A DNA stretch of 64,000 nt from Pollenia angustigena. Its lineage: Eukaryota; Arthropoda; Insecta; Diptera; Polleniidae. Numbering within the stretch: the stretch's first letter is position 1; each line of letters starts with the position of its first letter. The notes under the pieces are model-generated. The model was not told the origin of the DNA. It did no database searches and saw only the letters and a list, made by a program, of their open reading frames with translations. The position numbers were made by a program, and so were the translations under genes. The stretch spans positions 284,004,067 through 284,068,066 of the forward strand of contig OV884056.1 in the NCBI GenBank assembly GCA_930367215.1, written 5' to 3'. Below are positions 28,354 through 40,404 of this stretch, in pieces.

Positions 28354-31300
28354 ATGAATTTGAAAAATTTATTTCGTATTATGACCACAAAGTATAAAAC
28401 AGTGTCAAAAAATTTTATATTTTTCATAATATTTCTTATATTTTTGCTTAAAAATGCAGGTAATGTTAAAATAAAACAATATTTTACCTTAACTGAAAAT
28501 TGTAGAGTCACTAATTTTTTCATTTGTGAACTGTTGTTAAAAAATTAAACCCATTTTATTTACATGTTTGTACGTAAATTTTTGTGTATGTACATACATA
28601 GTAAATAATTTGTTCTAAATCGTTTGACTATAAACTACTATTTAAGGCATGGTATTGTTTGATTTATTAAGGTGTTTTGTATAAAAATCATGAAATGTTA
28701 CTATTTTACAGATTCCCTGCATCGTACGCTTAAACATTTTGAGATAATCCACAAGGACGATGTCGAGCATCGTATTGTAAAACGAGGTGCAAAGCCCAGT
28801 ACCAACCCCTTTAACACAATAAAGGAAATAGAGTTTAAAACTTTAGGCAAAAATTTTCGTTTAATTTTGCATCCGCATCGTGATGTACTCCATAGTAAGT
28901 TTAAGGCATATACCGTAGATGGTGATGGCAATGAGACAATAGTACATTTGGGTATGTGAAAACTTTTTAAATAAGTTAGTTTTATTAGGATTTGAAATAT
29001 TTTCATACGATTCAACGTACATACTTCTAATTTTTTCGCAGATCATGATAATTTCTATACTGGTCGAGTTTTTGGAGAAATCGATTCCCATGTTAGAGCC
29101 CATATAGAAAATGGCTTAATAACCATGTCCATTAATTTACCAGATGAAACATATCATGTAGAAGTAAGAGACATTGTTAAGTTATTATTATTAAACACAT
29201 TTACAAATAAATTTGATTTTCTAGCCTTCTTGGCGTCATTTGCCTACTGCCAAAGAAAATACCATGGTGGCTTACCGTCTGTCTGATATTAAAAAGAAAT
29301 ATCCTCTTAGCAGTCAAAAGGGAGAAGGACCTTTAACCTGCGGTTACATTAAGGAAGGCTTAGGTAAAAATAAATCAATTAAATATATGTATATAAAAAT
29401 ACAGATTTAACTTTTTCCTTAGAACTGGAAACGGATGATGAGGATAAAGTAGTAACCACTAATTTAAAAGAAGGCAACAAACATCACCTTATAAACCTCT
29501 TATCTTCAATTAATAATGAATCTCATAAAAGAACAAAACGTCAGGCCGATCAGTATGAGTATACGCCTACAAAAACACGTTGTCCTTTGCTTTTGGTGGC
29601 CGATTACAGATTTTTTCAAGAAATGGGTGGTGGCAATACAAAAACCACTATAAATTATTTGGTTTGTTATTTTAAGAGCTTTTTCTTATGTATATGTTAA
29701 CTCTGTCATATCTTTGCTTATAGATAAGTCTTATAGATCGCGTTCATAAAATCTATAATGATACCGTTTGGCAAGATCGTTCAGATCAAGAGGGTTTCAA
29801 GGGCATGGGGTTCGTTATTAAAAAAATTGTAGTGCACTCTGAGCCAACACGTTTAAGAGGTGGTGAGGCTCATTATAATATGATAAGAGAAAAATGGGAT
29901 GTTCGTAATCTTTTAGAGGTATGTTTAAGATTTTGTTTATTATTATCTTCAAGAAAATTTTATAACTAAAAAAATAAATGCTATTTCATTTCACTATTTC
30001 TTATATTTCCTTTTCTTAATGAACTTATTTGTGTGCTTTCTAACAAATTAAGGTCTTTTCACGCGAATACAGTCATAAAGATTTTTGTTTAGCTCATCTT
30101 TTTACGGATTTAAAATTTGAAGGCGGTATTTTAGGTTTGGCTTATGTTGGCTCGCCCAGACGTAATTCTGTAGGAGGCATTTGTACACCAGGTTAAAACA
30201 AACATACTTAACATTTTTTAATAACATTTTTGTTTGTTTTATATAATATTCATGTTTAAGTTGTACCTTTAGGCGCCAAATTAATAACACTGCTTTACAA
30301 ATTTTTAATTTGGAAAAGTACCAAGAACGCCACATGCCTAGATAAGTTAATTGGGACCTCCTGAAAACGAAAAACGCTGTATTTTTTTTCCTAATACCGT
30401 TTTAGAAAACGGTACTTTTGTGTTTTTGTTGGAAAGGTAATTGAATGCCTTTTCCGTCGATATGCTGAAAATGTCTATCTGATAAGAAATGGCTAAGTTA
30501 TGGCACAAAGTGGCTCAAAGTTCAAAATTTGCCTATTTTTTTACGTTTTTTTCAACATTTTCATTTTTATTTCTTTGTTTTCTACGTTATATTAAATATC
30601 TGGAATGTTTTATTTTTTTACCAAATAGTATATTTAATTACCAACATTTTGACCCCTTCTCTGGGTCGGGCTCAGGCGGTGGGAGATATGATCACCTTGG
30701 ATAAGGTAACATGGGCGGTGAATACCTTTGGGTCCTACAAATCGGCGGGACCAGATGGTATCTTTCCGGCGATGTTACAGAATATCGGGAGATCATCACT
30801 CCTGGTGTTGGTGGAACTGTTTAGGGTATGTGTGCTGAACGGGTACATTCCTAGAGGGTGGAGGGAGGTCAGGGTAGTTTTTATTCCCAAGCCGGGTAGA
30901 ACCGGTCACTCTAAACCCAAGGATTTTAGACCAATCAGCTTATCGTCTTTTCTTTTGAAGACGTTGGAAAGACTGATTGATCTACATCTGAGGACGAAGA
31001 TTGACGCCGGCATCATCAGCGGCGCTCAACACGCCTATCTTAAGGGTAGATCTGTTGAGAGTGCGTTGCATGATGTGGTGGGTTATGTGGAGCGGGGTTT
31101 GCGAAACAAGGAATAGACCTTGGCGGCATTCCTGGATACAGAGGGCGCCTTTAACAATTTGAGGATAGATGCTATTAGGCAGGCACTGTTTGATCTGAGG
31201 GTTCCGTTGTTCTTGGTCGAATGGATAACTAGGATGCTAAGCAGCAGGGTTATTCACTCGGACTGGGGAAACGAACGTTTGAGGAGATCGGTGACTAGGG

Positions 31301-34300
31301 GGACCCCACAGGGGGGAGTTCTCTCACCCTTATTGTGGCTCTTGGCCGTCAATGTCGTTCTGAGACGTTTTGATAGAATGGGTCAGAAGGTCGTAGCCTA
31401 CGCGGATGATGTGGTGATATTGGTGTCGGGCAAGTTTCTGCCGACAATTAGCGACATCATGCAAGGGGCGCTGGGCGAACTGTCGGCATGGGCGAGTGAT
31501 AAGGGACTGGGAGTTAATCCGGGGAAGACGGAGTTGGTTCTTTTCACTAGGAGGTACAGGGTGGAGGATTTTAGGCTACCGGTACTAGGAGGAGTGGAGC
31601 TTAGACTATCTGATAGTGCTAAGTATCTGGGAGTTTTTCTGGACAACAAGCTGTCATGGGGAAGGAATACTCAGGAGAGACTTAAGAGGGGTCTCAATGC
31701 CTACTATGCTTGCAGATCATCGATAGGTAGGAGTTGAGGACTCCGGCCGTCAGTGGTGGGATGGCTGTACACTTCGGTGGTTAGACCCATTCTTACGTAT
31801 GGATGCTGTGTTTGGTGGGAGTCATTGAGATTGGCTAGTCGTAGGAACCTTCTTTCTAAGGCTCAGAGGTGTGCTTCAATGGGCATGACAGGTGCCATGA
31901 GGAGTACTCCTCAGGCGGCCCTGGATGTCATTCTACATCTTCTGCCTATTGAGCAGTATGTGATGGGAATGGCGGCCAGGAGTATTCTTAGACTGAGGGA
32001 ATTAGGACTGATGGGGAATGTCACTCAGGGTCACTCACGGATCCTGAGTGAGATTGAGGCGTGTGGCTATTGCCTGGGACCTCCCGGATCCACTGATTAT
32101 GTGGGCACTTAGGTGGATTTTGGGCGGCTGCCGGAGGTAATAGTTCCTTCTAGGGAGAGCTGGTCAGGTAGGGGCAGATTATTTAGTGGATTTGCTATTT
32201 TCACTGATGGCTCGAAGATGAGGGGCACGGGTGCGGGGGTCTACATTGAGGATCTGAACATCAGAAGGTCATATAGGCTTCCTGACGACTGCAGTGTTTT
32301 TCAGGCGGAGGTTCTGGGGGTCTTGAGGGCCGTGGAACTGATAAGGGACAACATTGATAGGGGCTCGGAGGTCACTATATATGTGGACAGCCAGGCGGCT
32401 CTTATGGCCGTAAGGGGCTGTTATGTGAACTCCAAGCTGGTTGATGATTGTAGGAAGGCTCTTGGAGCAGTCTTAGGGGAGTATTTGCTAAGGTTGTGCT
32501 GGGTGCCGGGTCACTGCGACATAGTCGGCAATGAGGTTGCTGATGGGTTGGCGAGACAGGGCTCAGAGATGGAGGATCCTAACTGTTTGGAGGCGGTTAG
32601 GCCTCCAATGGCATTCTATTTTAGAAGAATCAGGGAATGGATTGTGGGCGCGACCAATCGGGCCTGGGGGAACCGAACGGACTGTCGGGTATCACGGACG
32701 CTGTGGCCGGTGCTTAGTAAGTCCGATTCGGTTTTGCTGCTGGGCAGGAGTAGGGTCTGCGTTAGGACCATGATAGGAATGATCACGGGCCACTGTATGA
32801 TAGGCAGGATGGCCGTGAGGATGGGATCCGATTTGTCGGATATGTGCAGGTTGTGTGAGGACCCTGAGGAGTTGGAGACGGTGGAGCACATTCTGTGCCA
32901 CTGTCCCAGGTTGCAGGCGGAGGTGGCTGGGCAGTAGATTCCTGGGCGAATTAGGGGATGTCTCGGGTTGCGGACTCGAGAATCTGATAGGATTCGTAAT
33001 GGGGATGGCCTGGCTGCGCGAGAGTAGGCTGGGTGCTGGACGCACGTAGGGCGTATTTGGTTGAGTAGGATTTCTCTCGGGTTTGGTCCGAAACCTTTCC
33101 TATTTATCTTATGCTTTCTCTGTTTATTTCACTAACTTTCTATCTCCCTAGGGCTATCTCTGAATAAGGCATCACAATGGACCATACTGGTCTCTGGGTG
33201 AAGGTGTGAAGGAGACTTCACACCGGCCTTTCTACCTACCTACCTACCAACATTTTAAGCGTAATTTGAAAAATCTGATGAAAAATAAAGTTTGTATTAA
33301 GGATTTTGTGGAACGACAATATTTTCATCTCATATAAAATTCCATTTTTTTTAAATACGTTAAAACTGATGGACAATATTTTTATCTCATATAAAATTCT
33401 GTTTTTTTTTTTTAAATACGTTAAAACTGATGGATTTAAAAAACACGGATGTCGACGGAAAAGGCATTCAATTACCTTTCCAACAATGTGCCACTTGTTT
33501 TGATCGGACTTTTCGGTTGGGCTCCACAAGGGTTTGAGTGGAACCATACACCGAAAAACACAAAAGTACCGTTATCTAAAAAACGGTACTTAGGGGGAAA
33601 AAAATACATCGTTTTTCGTGTTCAGGAGGTCCCAATTAACTTATGTAGGCATGTGGCGTTCTTGGTATTTTTTGGCTGTAAACCAGTGTAATAATTGTAA
33701 TTTTTATTTTATTATTTTTTACGAAGATTCTTTTGTATAAATTCTACTTTAAAATGATCTCTGTTCTCGAAAATTGATAATTGGATTTTTATAAGAACTT
33801 CTAACCCCTTTTTTTTATTTAAAAATATTTATGTATTTTCATACATACGTACATACTTTTTGTATATTCTTTGCAACTCATCAATTTTCAAACCAATTTT
33901 TGAGGAAAAAATTACGTAAGATAGTTTTATATGACCCCTAATATTCCCCAAATAAAAGCTTATTAGAGATCTGTCTGTTCCCACACAACCAGGCTCCTCC
34001 GTTAAGTTTCCATTATCAATTCAACGGCCTTTTAAATCTCTAGAACTGCAGTCGTCAGGAAGCCTATATAACCTTCTTATATGTAGACCATTAAAGTACC
34101 CCTGCACCCGTGCCCCTCGTCCTAAAGCAGTGAAGGACACATTTGCAAATCCTATGTACGCTTGCATAGGCATAAAAATGCTGCTTGTGTGACGTCGACA
34201 CATGTACACTATAAGGCCCCTATTACGGTTTACAACTCAACTCAGTTTTTTTTTGGGTAAAATGCTTTTTTGACCGACTATTACTCAATGCAAATGGATG

Positions 34301-36987
34301 AAACTTTGCAGGCATACATATTCCCGATGACAGTACACGAATACATGGGCGTAGCCAGGATAAAATCTAGGGGGGGCGGACAAAATTTTTTTTAAATGTT
34401 CTTTTTTAAGAAAAGCGTTTCTTAAAAAAATTTTTTTAAATGTTCTTATTTATTTTTGTATTATGGTTTACAACTTTGCTATATTACGGTAGAAAAAAAA
34501 CATAACAAAAATTACAACTGATCACAACCAGTTGTCTTAATTTCAACCCAACTGAGTTAAGTTGTAAACCGGAATAGGGGCATAAACTTCTTTGTGTGGT
34601 CTGTGACAATGTACGTTCGGCTTTTGCTTTGTTGTTATTTCGTCAACACAAGCATAAATGTAAAAGTATGTGTGTGCCCTTCACTGTCCTAAAGCCATCA
34701 GAAAAAATAGCAAATCCCTGCCCTGACCTAACCAGCTCTTCCTAGACGTTAACTCCACCCTTGGAAAATGCCCATAGTCGATACTACTGCCCACATAATT
34801 CGTGAATCCACGAGGGGCTAGGCAATAACCATCAATACAAATCTCAACCAAGATCCGCGAGTGACCTTTGGGAGAAAACCAGACCAGAGCTTCCATGTTT
34901 GGACGCGTGGAACTGAGTTCGATCTCATGATGATGGCAATAATCTGGCTGACTCTGGACCCTGGCTCAGGGTATCTCAAAGTGTGCGCTATTACCAAGTC
35001 CTCGTGTCGGCTGCCTATTTAACCTAACCTTTTATTTATTTTGTATTAACGATTTTTTTTATTAATTTAAAAAAAATATTTACATAAAAAATACATATCG
35101 CACTGGTTCCTCTAAAGGGGGTTAACACAAAATTTATAAATTTTCAGTAGAGACAAGAAACTGTTTTCTTTTTATATGCACTCTTATCCTACAAAGGAGA
35201 TAAATAAAATTTTTTTTTGCACTGGAGAAACTGATCTAAGATTTTTACAGTGCGTAGATATGACCACTGTACATCGAAAATTTTGAGTTGGCTCTCTTCA
35301 GAGGAACCAGTGCGATATGTACATATTTTCTGCCGTGTTAATAAAAAATAGTTAGGATTTTAAACTAAATTTCCATGAAAATTTTCTTTAAAATAAGATT
35401 TCAAATCAATTTAGTTTTTAAAAATACGGCACTTAACCTCTAAGTATAATTTTAACATAATTTAAATTTGTTTCTTATTCCAACCGTTTAGAATACTTTA
35501 AAAATGGTTATACATTGTATTTAAATTCTGGTCTAAGTAGTTCGCGCAATCATTACGGACAACGTGTTATAACACGTGAAGCCGATTTAGTAACTGCCCA
35601 TGAATTTGGTCATAATTGGGGTTCCGAACATGATCCCGATATACCAGAGTGTTCACCTAGTGCCTCGCAGGGAGGCAGCTTTTTAATGTATACTTATTCC
35701 GTTAGTGGCTATGATGTTAATAATAAGGTAAAGGATCTATACAAATTATTTTATTTATGTAATAATATGTGACATAAATATTTAGAAATTCTCTCCCTGT
35801 TCTTTGCGTTCCATACGCAAAGTTTTACAAGCCAAATCGGGTCGTTGTTTTTCCGAACCTGAAGAATCATTCTGTGGTAACTTACGTGTGGAAGGCGATG
35901 AACAATGTGATGCTGGTTTGTTGGGTACAGAAGATAATGATGCCTGTTGTGATAAAAATTGTAAATTAAGACGTAATCAGGGTGCTGTTTGCAGCGATAA
36001 GAACTCACCCTGTTGTCAGAATTGTCAGTTTATGCCAGCGGGTGTCAAATGTCGTGAACAAGTCTATGCCACTTGTGAACGTGAAGCTAGATGTACTGGT
36101 ACCCATGCCGAATGTCCAAAATCACCCGCAATGGATGATGGAACTATTTGTCAGGAAAGGGGACAATGTCGTAATGGAAAATGCAGTAAGTATTTGTTAA
36201 ATTAAAGAGCGTCTATTAAATTGCAGGGAATTTAACTTGTCATTCTTTAGTTCCTTACTGTGAAACCCAGGGCCTTCAAAGCTGCATGTGCGATATTATA
36301 CAGGATGCTTGTAAGAGGTAAATTTTATTTTCGTTAATAATATAGTGTTTTATTTTAATCAGTTATTTTTTTCCTAGATGCTGTCGCATGAGTATAAATG
36401 AAACCTGTTTTCCAGTAGAACCCCCGGATGTTTTACCAGATGGCACACCGTGTATACAAGGATTTTGCAATAAGGTAGATTATAAACAGAGTCTTGTTAG
36501 TAAATAATTAAAAAACTTTTCTGTTTCTTTTTTTTTATAATTTTTTATTCAAGGGTGTTTGTGAAAAAACCATACAAGATGTGGTTGAACGTTTTTGGGA
36601 TATAATCGAAGAAATTAATATTAATAGAGTTTTACGATTCTTAAAAGACAATATTGTTGGTGAGTGCATATGTGAGATCTTAAAATCAACAGAATTGCTA
36701 ATTGTTTATTATTTTCCTAAGTCGCCGTTGTTTTATTCACTTCAATCTTTTGGATACCAGCTAGTTGTGTAATTTCATATTTTGATCGTAAAAAAATACG
36801 CCATGAATTAAAGCAAATTGATTGGAGCCAAAAGTTAGATCTTATACATCCCAGTGATAGACGGAGAGTAATACATATACGGTAATTTGTTTTTCTATTT
36901 TTATAATCTTTTATATATGTACGTACATACAAATTTGTTTGCATTTTTAGAGTACCGAGACAAAAATTTTCTGTAGCACGCATGTAA
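28354..36987 (+). CDS. Tace: Tace: ADAM17-type membrane metalloprotease, 14 coding exons
   Basis: This is a shedding protease that releases membrane-anchored ligands and receptors (TNF family in insects). Exons: 28354-28459, 28712-28951, 29042-29163, 29225-29363, 29423-29661, 29724-29918, 30053-30191, 35492-35727, 35786-36185, 36227-36317, 36378-36474, 36554-36659, 36722-36881, 36951-36987. All boundaries are GT/AG and in phase, giving 768 residues, close to fly TACE. It has a signal peptide (1 to about 36), a prodomain with cysteine switch LTCGY (Cys195) and a furin site RTKR (about 239-242). The zinc site [11 protein letters not shown] (430-440) is followed by the Met-turn LMYTYSVSG, a Cys-rich disintegrin-like region, a membrane-proximal Cys domain with stalk helix, a TM segment (about 704-723) and a short basic tail. 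All catalytic residues are present. The stop is TAA at 36985. Confidence 0.95.
30651..33244 (+). mobile_element. 5'-truncated non-LTR retrotransposon in Tace intron 7
   Basis: It is flanked by a 12-bp duplication TACCAACATTTT (30639-30650 and 33245-33256) and ends in a (TACC)n tail. One frame runs 30663-32937, interrupted by three in-frame stops (31114, 31735, 32110), with no frameshift. RT motifs: [57 protein letters not shown]. RNase [34 protein letters not shown]. It ends with a C-terminal CRLC...H...C finger. This domain order fits the R1/LOA/I group with RNase H; exact clade is uncertain. Confidence 0.85.
30663..32937 (+). pseudogene. RT-RNase H ORF with three nonsense codons
   Basis: This is the relic ORF of the element above. 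Three stop codons in an otherwise unshifted frame indicate decay by point mutation, two of them TAG and one TGA. The catalytic DD of the RT (YADD) and the first RNase H Asp are still present. The N-terminal endonuclease is missing because of 5' truncation. Confidence 0.85.
34128..34686. mobile_element. hAT element, TIR CAGTGAAGG, 8-bp TSD TCCTAAAG
   Basis: The ends CAGTGAAGGACACA and TGTGTGCCCTTCACTG are inverted repeats. TCCTAAAG occurs perfectly at 34120-34127 and 34687-34694. The 559-bp element is non-autonomous. A nested inverted-repeat unit with ends GCCCCTATTACGGTTTACAA occupies about 34219-34577. The duplicate copy is at 24717-26918. Confidence 0.82.
34219..34577. mobile_element. Inverted-repeat element, TIR GCCCCTATTACGGTTTACAA
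   Basis: The left arm GCCCCTATTACGGTTTACAA and right arm GTTGTAAACCGGAATAGGGGC are inverted repeats of about 30 bp. The equivalent element in the other block runs from about 24804 to 26812 because of a later insertion. It is non-coding. Confidence 0.6.
35094..35321. mobile_element. Inverted-repeat element, second copy of 27541-27768
   Basis: Same arms (CATATCGCACTGGTTCCTC ... GAGGAACCAGTGCGATATG) and interior as 27541-27768, as part of the duplicated block. Confidence 0.5.
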
Positions 36988-37134
36988 AGGGTTTTTTAAT
37001 GAAATTATTTAATATGTATGTATTAATTTGTACTTCATTCAAATTACTTCCATCAATTACATTTAATAGATATCAAAAGATTAAAAATTGTTTCTAATCA
37101 AATTTAACATTCAATTTCCTATTTTTAAGCTTGT
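36988..37134 (+). other. Tace 3' flank / short 3' UTR
   Basis: Only about 150 bp separates the Tace stop from the Penelope-like element. No AATAAA is present in this gap; an ATTAAA variant at 37080-37085 is the best candidate. The AATAAA at 37156 is inside the Penelope-like element. Confidence 0.35.
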
Positions 37135-37754
37135 TAGGCCCGGAGCTTCAATGTAAATAAAACATCAATTTTATTACAGTTTTTCCCAACGTTTCGTAGA
37201 GTATTTTTCTACTTCTTCAGGGGGTAAATATGTGTAAAAACGTACATTATAATACAATATTTTTTAAACCATGTATATAACTTACAAATTTTTTTGATTA
37301 TATTACATTTTTAAATATTTTATTTTAGTATGGAAATTTTTTTTTTTTTTTTTAAAAACAATTTACAATAATAATTTTCAACCACATCTTATTCTAGTAT
37401 CACAGTGAAAAACTATTTAAATTTGTTTATCAATTTAAAATAACCCTGTAATTAATGTTGATGTTGTCTGTGTCTTCTTACAGATTCATCGTCTTATTTA
37501 TTTTCTGTTGGATTCGTAAACTTTCAATCGTATATCTCTTTTTTTTCAACATTCTCTCTATCCAACATTTTGACGTTATCAAAATCAGCAGTATGACCAT
37601 GTTGTAAAATATGTTGTGCTAGTGCTGCTGTTTCTTTGTTTTTTGTTATGTCTGCTTTGTGTTCTCCCATTCTCGTCTGTAAACTTCGTTTTGTTGTACC
37701 AATGTATATGAGGTCGCATGGTTCGTCATTATTACCTTTACATTGTATTTCGTA

Positions 37755-39244
37755 CCAGGAAGTACAAGGTTGGCAACTTTAGGCTTCCTAGGCTAAACGG
37801 CACGGAGCTGAGGCTCTCGAACAGTGCCAAATATTTGGGCGTAATTCTCGATAGCAAACTATCATGGGAACTCAACGTTCGGACGAGGGTTGATAGGGCT
37901 ATTGTGGCCTTATACACCTGCAAGAGATCCTTGGGCAGGAGCTGGGGCCTGGGCCCCAGGGGTGTCGAATGGATCTTTGAAGCGGTGGTAAAACCGATTC
38001 TCTTCTATGGGGTCATAGTGTGGTGGCCTGCCGTGGAAAGGGGACGGTACTGTAGGATGCTTGAGAAAGTATATAGGTTGGCTGCGCTGATGATCACGGG
38101 ATCACTCCGCTCGACACCGACGAAGGCACTGTTTACTATGCTAGACTGGTTGCCGATTGATATCATGGCCGAACAACAGGCCTTGACTTCCGCTATGAGA
38201 CTGGGGGCGGTGGGCCTATGGTCTACGCGGAATTATGGTCATGCCAGGGTCACGCTTCACGCGTCATACGACCTGGCGGGGCTGGACTATTGCACTCCGG
38301 AACCCTTTTTCGGTGCTTTGTTCACGGTTCGTCATGGTAGCTATGATGAGCTGCTCGATAATACGCGATCTCTGGAGCCGACCCTGCGGGTCTACACCGA
38401 TGGTTCCAGGATGGGCGACAGAGTGGGTGGAGGTTTCTTCATCGAAGAATTGGACATCAGGGTCTCTTTTAGGCTGCCAGATGGCAGTAGTGTGCTGCAG
38501 GCGGAAATCTCTGCCATAAAGCGGGCGGCAAACTGGCTGAAGTACTATCGTATATCGAGGGATATATGTATATTTACGGACAGCAAGGCTGCCATTGCAG
38601 CTCTGGCTGGTGTCTTTACGACATCTATGTTGACAGTGGAATGCCGGATGTCTCTAAATGAGATCGCGAAACATTCCAGTGTAACGCTGACATGGGTACC
38701 AGGACACAGTGGGCTCCTGGGCAACCATACTGCGGACAGTCTGGCCAAACAAGGCTGTCTCTTGGACGACATGTTCGTCGACGGCCTAATTGGCACTTCA
38801 ATGGCCCGCTGCAGGACTCTCATCAGACGGGAGTCGTACAGAAGGGCTCAGGGGAGATGGCAGGGCGAGCATACCTGTTTGATGGCCAGGACTCTATGGC
38901 CTGGCTATGACGCGGCGAAAACGCGCGTACTACTCGGTCTCGGCAGGGACCGGATAAGGACAGTGATATCGGTTATCACGGGTCACTGGGTGATAGGGAC
39001 TCATGCTAGGAGGATGGGTCTTGAGTATAATGACTACTGCAGGAGTTGTCATGATGAGGAGGAGGAGGAGACGGTGTTTCACTTCCTCTGTCAATGCCCC
39101 GGTCTGGCGGGCGTTAGGTTGAGGCATTTTGAGAGACCGGAATTGCCATGTCTGGACGATTTGTCCAATGCGGGACTGAAATCGATCTCCCTGTTCTGCA
39201 GGGAATCGGGGTGGTTCGAGACTGCGGTGACCTCTGGGGAATAG
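37755..39244 (+). CDS. Non-LTR ORF2 C-terminal part: RT thumb, RNase H, zinc finger
   Basis: The frame is open from the truncation point to TAG at 39242 (about 497 codons of element origin). The RT thumb has KYLGVILDSKLSW. RNase H has YTDGSRM, IFTDSKAAI and WVPGHSGLLGNHTADSLAKQG, with all acidic residues present. The C-terminal finger is CRSC...VFHFLCQCP. Without the RT palm and endonuclease it cannot transpose alone. No real start codon belongs to it: the ATG at 37718 lies in the target Penelope-like sequence. Intactness suggests recent insertion. Confidence 0.85.
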
Positions 39245-39363
39245 TCTGGTGGATACTGGCTGGCCCTTGTCACTGGCTAGGGGTATCACAAAGGGACCGC
39301 TATAAGGACCCAAGTGAGTCGTCTTCGTGACGGCTACCCATTTAACCTAACCTAACCTAACCT
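37755..39363 (+). mobile_element. 5'-truncated non-LTR retrotransposon inside the Penelope-like element
   Basis: The 13-bp target duplication ATTGTATTTCGTA is at 37742-37754 and 39364-39376, and the 3' end is (AACCT)n. It carries the C-terminal part of one ORF, open to 39244. It is related to but clearly different from the element at 30651-33244. Confidence 0.9.
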
Positions 39364-40404
39364 ATTGTATTTCGTATACAACGTTACTTATTTGTTGTTT
39401 GTCGATGGGTGTTTTTGTTCTTGTAAAAATTGTGTTGATCGTTCTATTTGGTTTATAAGCAAAACAAGTGTTTTTTGTCTTAATTGTGTTTCTTATGTTC
39501 GCATTATCAATAAGGTGTGGAACATATGATACACTGTAAAAAACTTTTGGTGGTTCTTCCGTAATTAAGTTAGTTCCGTTATTTTGTTTTAATTGTATTA
39601 TTGTACTTTTAATCAGACATTTGGTTAAGTTATTGGGAAAACAGTTGTTTTTTAAAATTTTACGGATACTTTCAATATTTTTGTCGTGAAATACTTCATC
39701 GCTTATATTTAGAACTCTCTTAATAAAACTTTTTGCTGTATTTATTATTTGATTCATTGGTTGAGTAGTGTAATAATTAATTATCCTGCCTGATTATGTC
39801 TCTTTTGTAAACCAGTCAAATATTATTGTATCTTGTGCTCTATATAATTTTGTGTCCAGAAACGCTATTCTCCCTTCATTTTCCATCTCCATTGTAAATT
39901 TAATTTTAGAATGATAATCATTCAATGTTTTTAGAATAATGTCCTTGTCTTGGCATGAAATTATTGCCAAGAAATCGTCTACATATTTTGTGATGTATTT
40001 GATATTAATGTTGATCCCGTTAAGTTTTGCCAGTGCGTCGTCAAGTAAGCTATCAAGAAGTATATCTGCTATTGTCGGTGATAGCGGGTTACCCATAGGC
40101 ATTCCAAACACTTGCTTATAAAATCTATTGCCGTATATAAAATAATTAAAGTCATTAAGGCAAAATCTCAGGATATGTAGAAATTTTGCATGAGGGATTT
40201 TTGTAAGCTGTTCGATTTTGTTCCAGTTTTTCATTATGTTCTTTATTGCCAATTGGACAGGTACATACATATGTATATTTGTAAATAATGCGACGACATC
40301 AAATCAAAAACATTTAATATTATTACTAAGTGAGTTAAACAATAAATTACGCACTCTTTTTTTATTTGAAACCCAGAGTATAATTCAAAACTTTATCTAC
40401 ATAT

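Larger units (their letters stand above)
30321..33665. mobile_element. Long-TIR element with TA flanks, containing a non-LTR insertion
   Basis: Both ends carry CCAAGAACGCCACATGCCTA (one mismatch) in inverted orientation, with similarity extending over 110 bp or more on each side (GGGACCTCCTGAA, ACGGTACTTTTGTGTTTTT). TA borders both ends (30319-30320 and 33666-33667), fitting a Tc1/mariner-type target. Without the inserted retrotransposon (30651-33244) it is about 750 bp and non-coding. Confidence 0.7.
34021..34900 (-). pseudogene. Non-LTR RNase H fragment split by a hAT element
   Basis: Reading right to left, 34900-34687 encodes [19 protein letters not shown] and [18 protein letters not shown], and 34127-34021 continues with [11 protein letters not shown]. 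Both match consecutive parts of the element at 30651-33244. The hAT element at 34128-34686 sits exactly between them with an 8-bp duplication. Confidence 0.65.
30192..35491 (+). other. Tace intron 7 (5.3 kb), packed with transposons
   Basis: It separates the catalytic-domain exon ending ...GGICTP from the one starting EYFKNGYT. All other Tace introns are under 260 bp, so essentially the whole excess is inserted DNA: an inverted-repeat element (30321-33665) with a non-LTR element inside, a non-LTR remnant (34021-34140 and 34687-34900), a hAT element (34128-34686) and an inverted-repeat element (35094-35321). Splice sites (G|GTTAAA and TTTAG|AATACT) are intact. Confidence 0.9.
37135..40315 (-). 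mobile_element. Penelope-like element, 5'-truncated, split by a non-LTR insertion
   Basis: Minus-strand segments 40315-39377 and 37741-37135 together give an RT with FDVVALFTNI, GMPMGNPLSPTIADILLD, YVDDFLAII and GRIAFLDTKL, then a GIY-YIG endonuclease (CDLIYIGTTKRSLQTRMGEH and ALAQH...). A 3' tail holds GAAGAAGTAGAAAAATAC and CGAAACGTTGGG, typical of this class. The RT frame has one stop (TAA at 39796-39794) before the GRIINYYTTQP block. A (TAC)-like 12-nt insertion follows FTNI. The split point is a 13-bp duplicated site. Confidence 0.88.

Noticed and set aside
37156..37161. AATAAA as the Tace poly(A) signal
   Set aside because: It lies within the antisense 3' tail of the Penelope-like element. 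It might be used, but it is not a native Tace signal.
37718..37754. ATG at 37718 as the start of the non-LTR ORF
   Set aside because: It falls in the antisense of the Penelope-like target, before the 13-bp duplication ends, so it is a chance upstream extension.
39341..39363. (AACCT)n as telomere-type TTAGG repeat
   Set aside because: Flies lack TTAGG telomeres, and the run is exactly the 3' tail of the non-LTR element, next to its target duplication.
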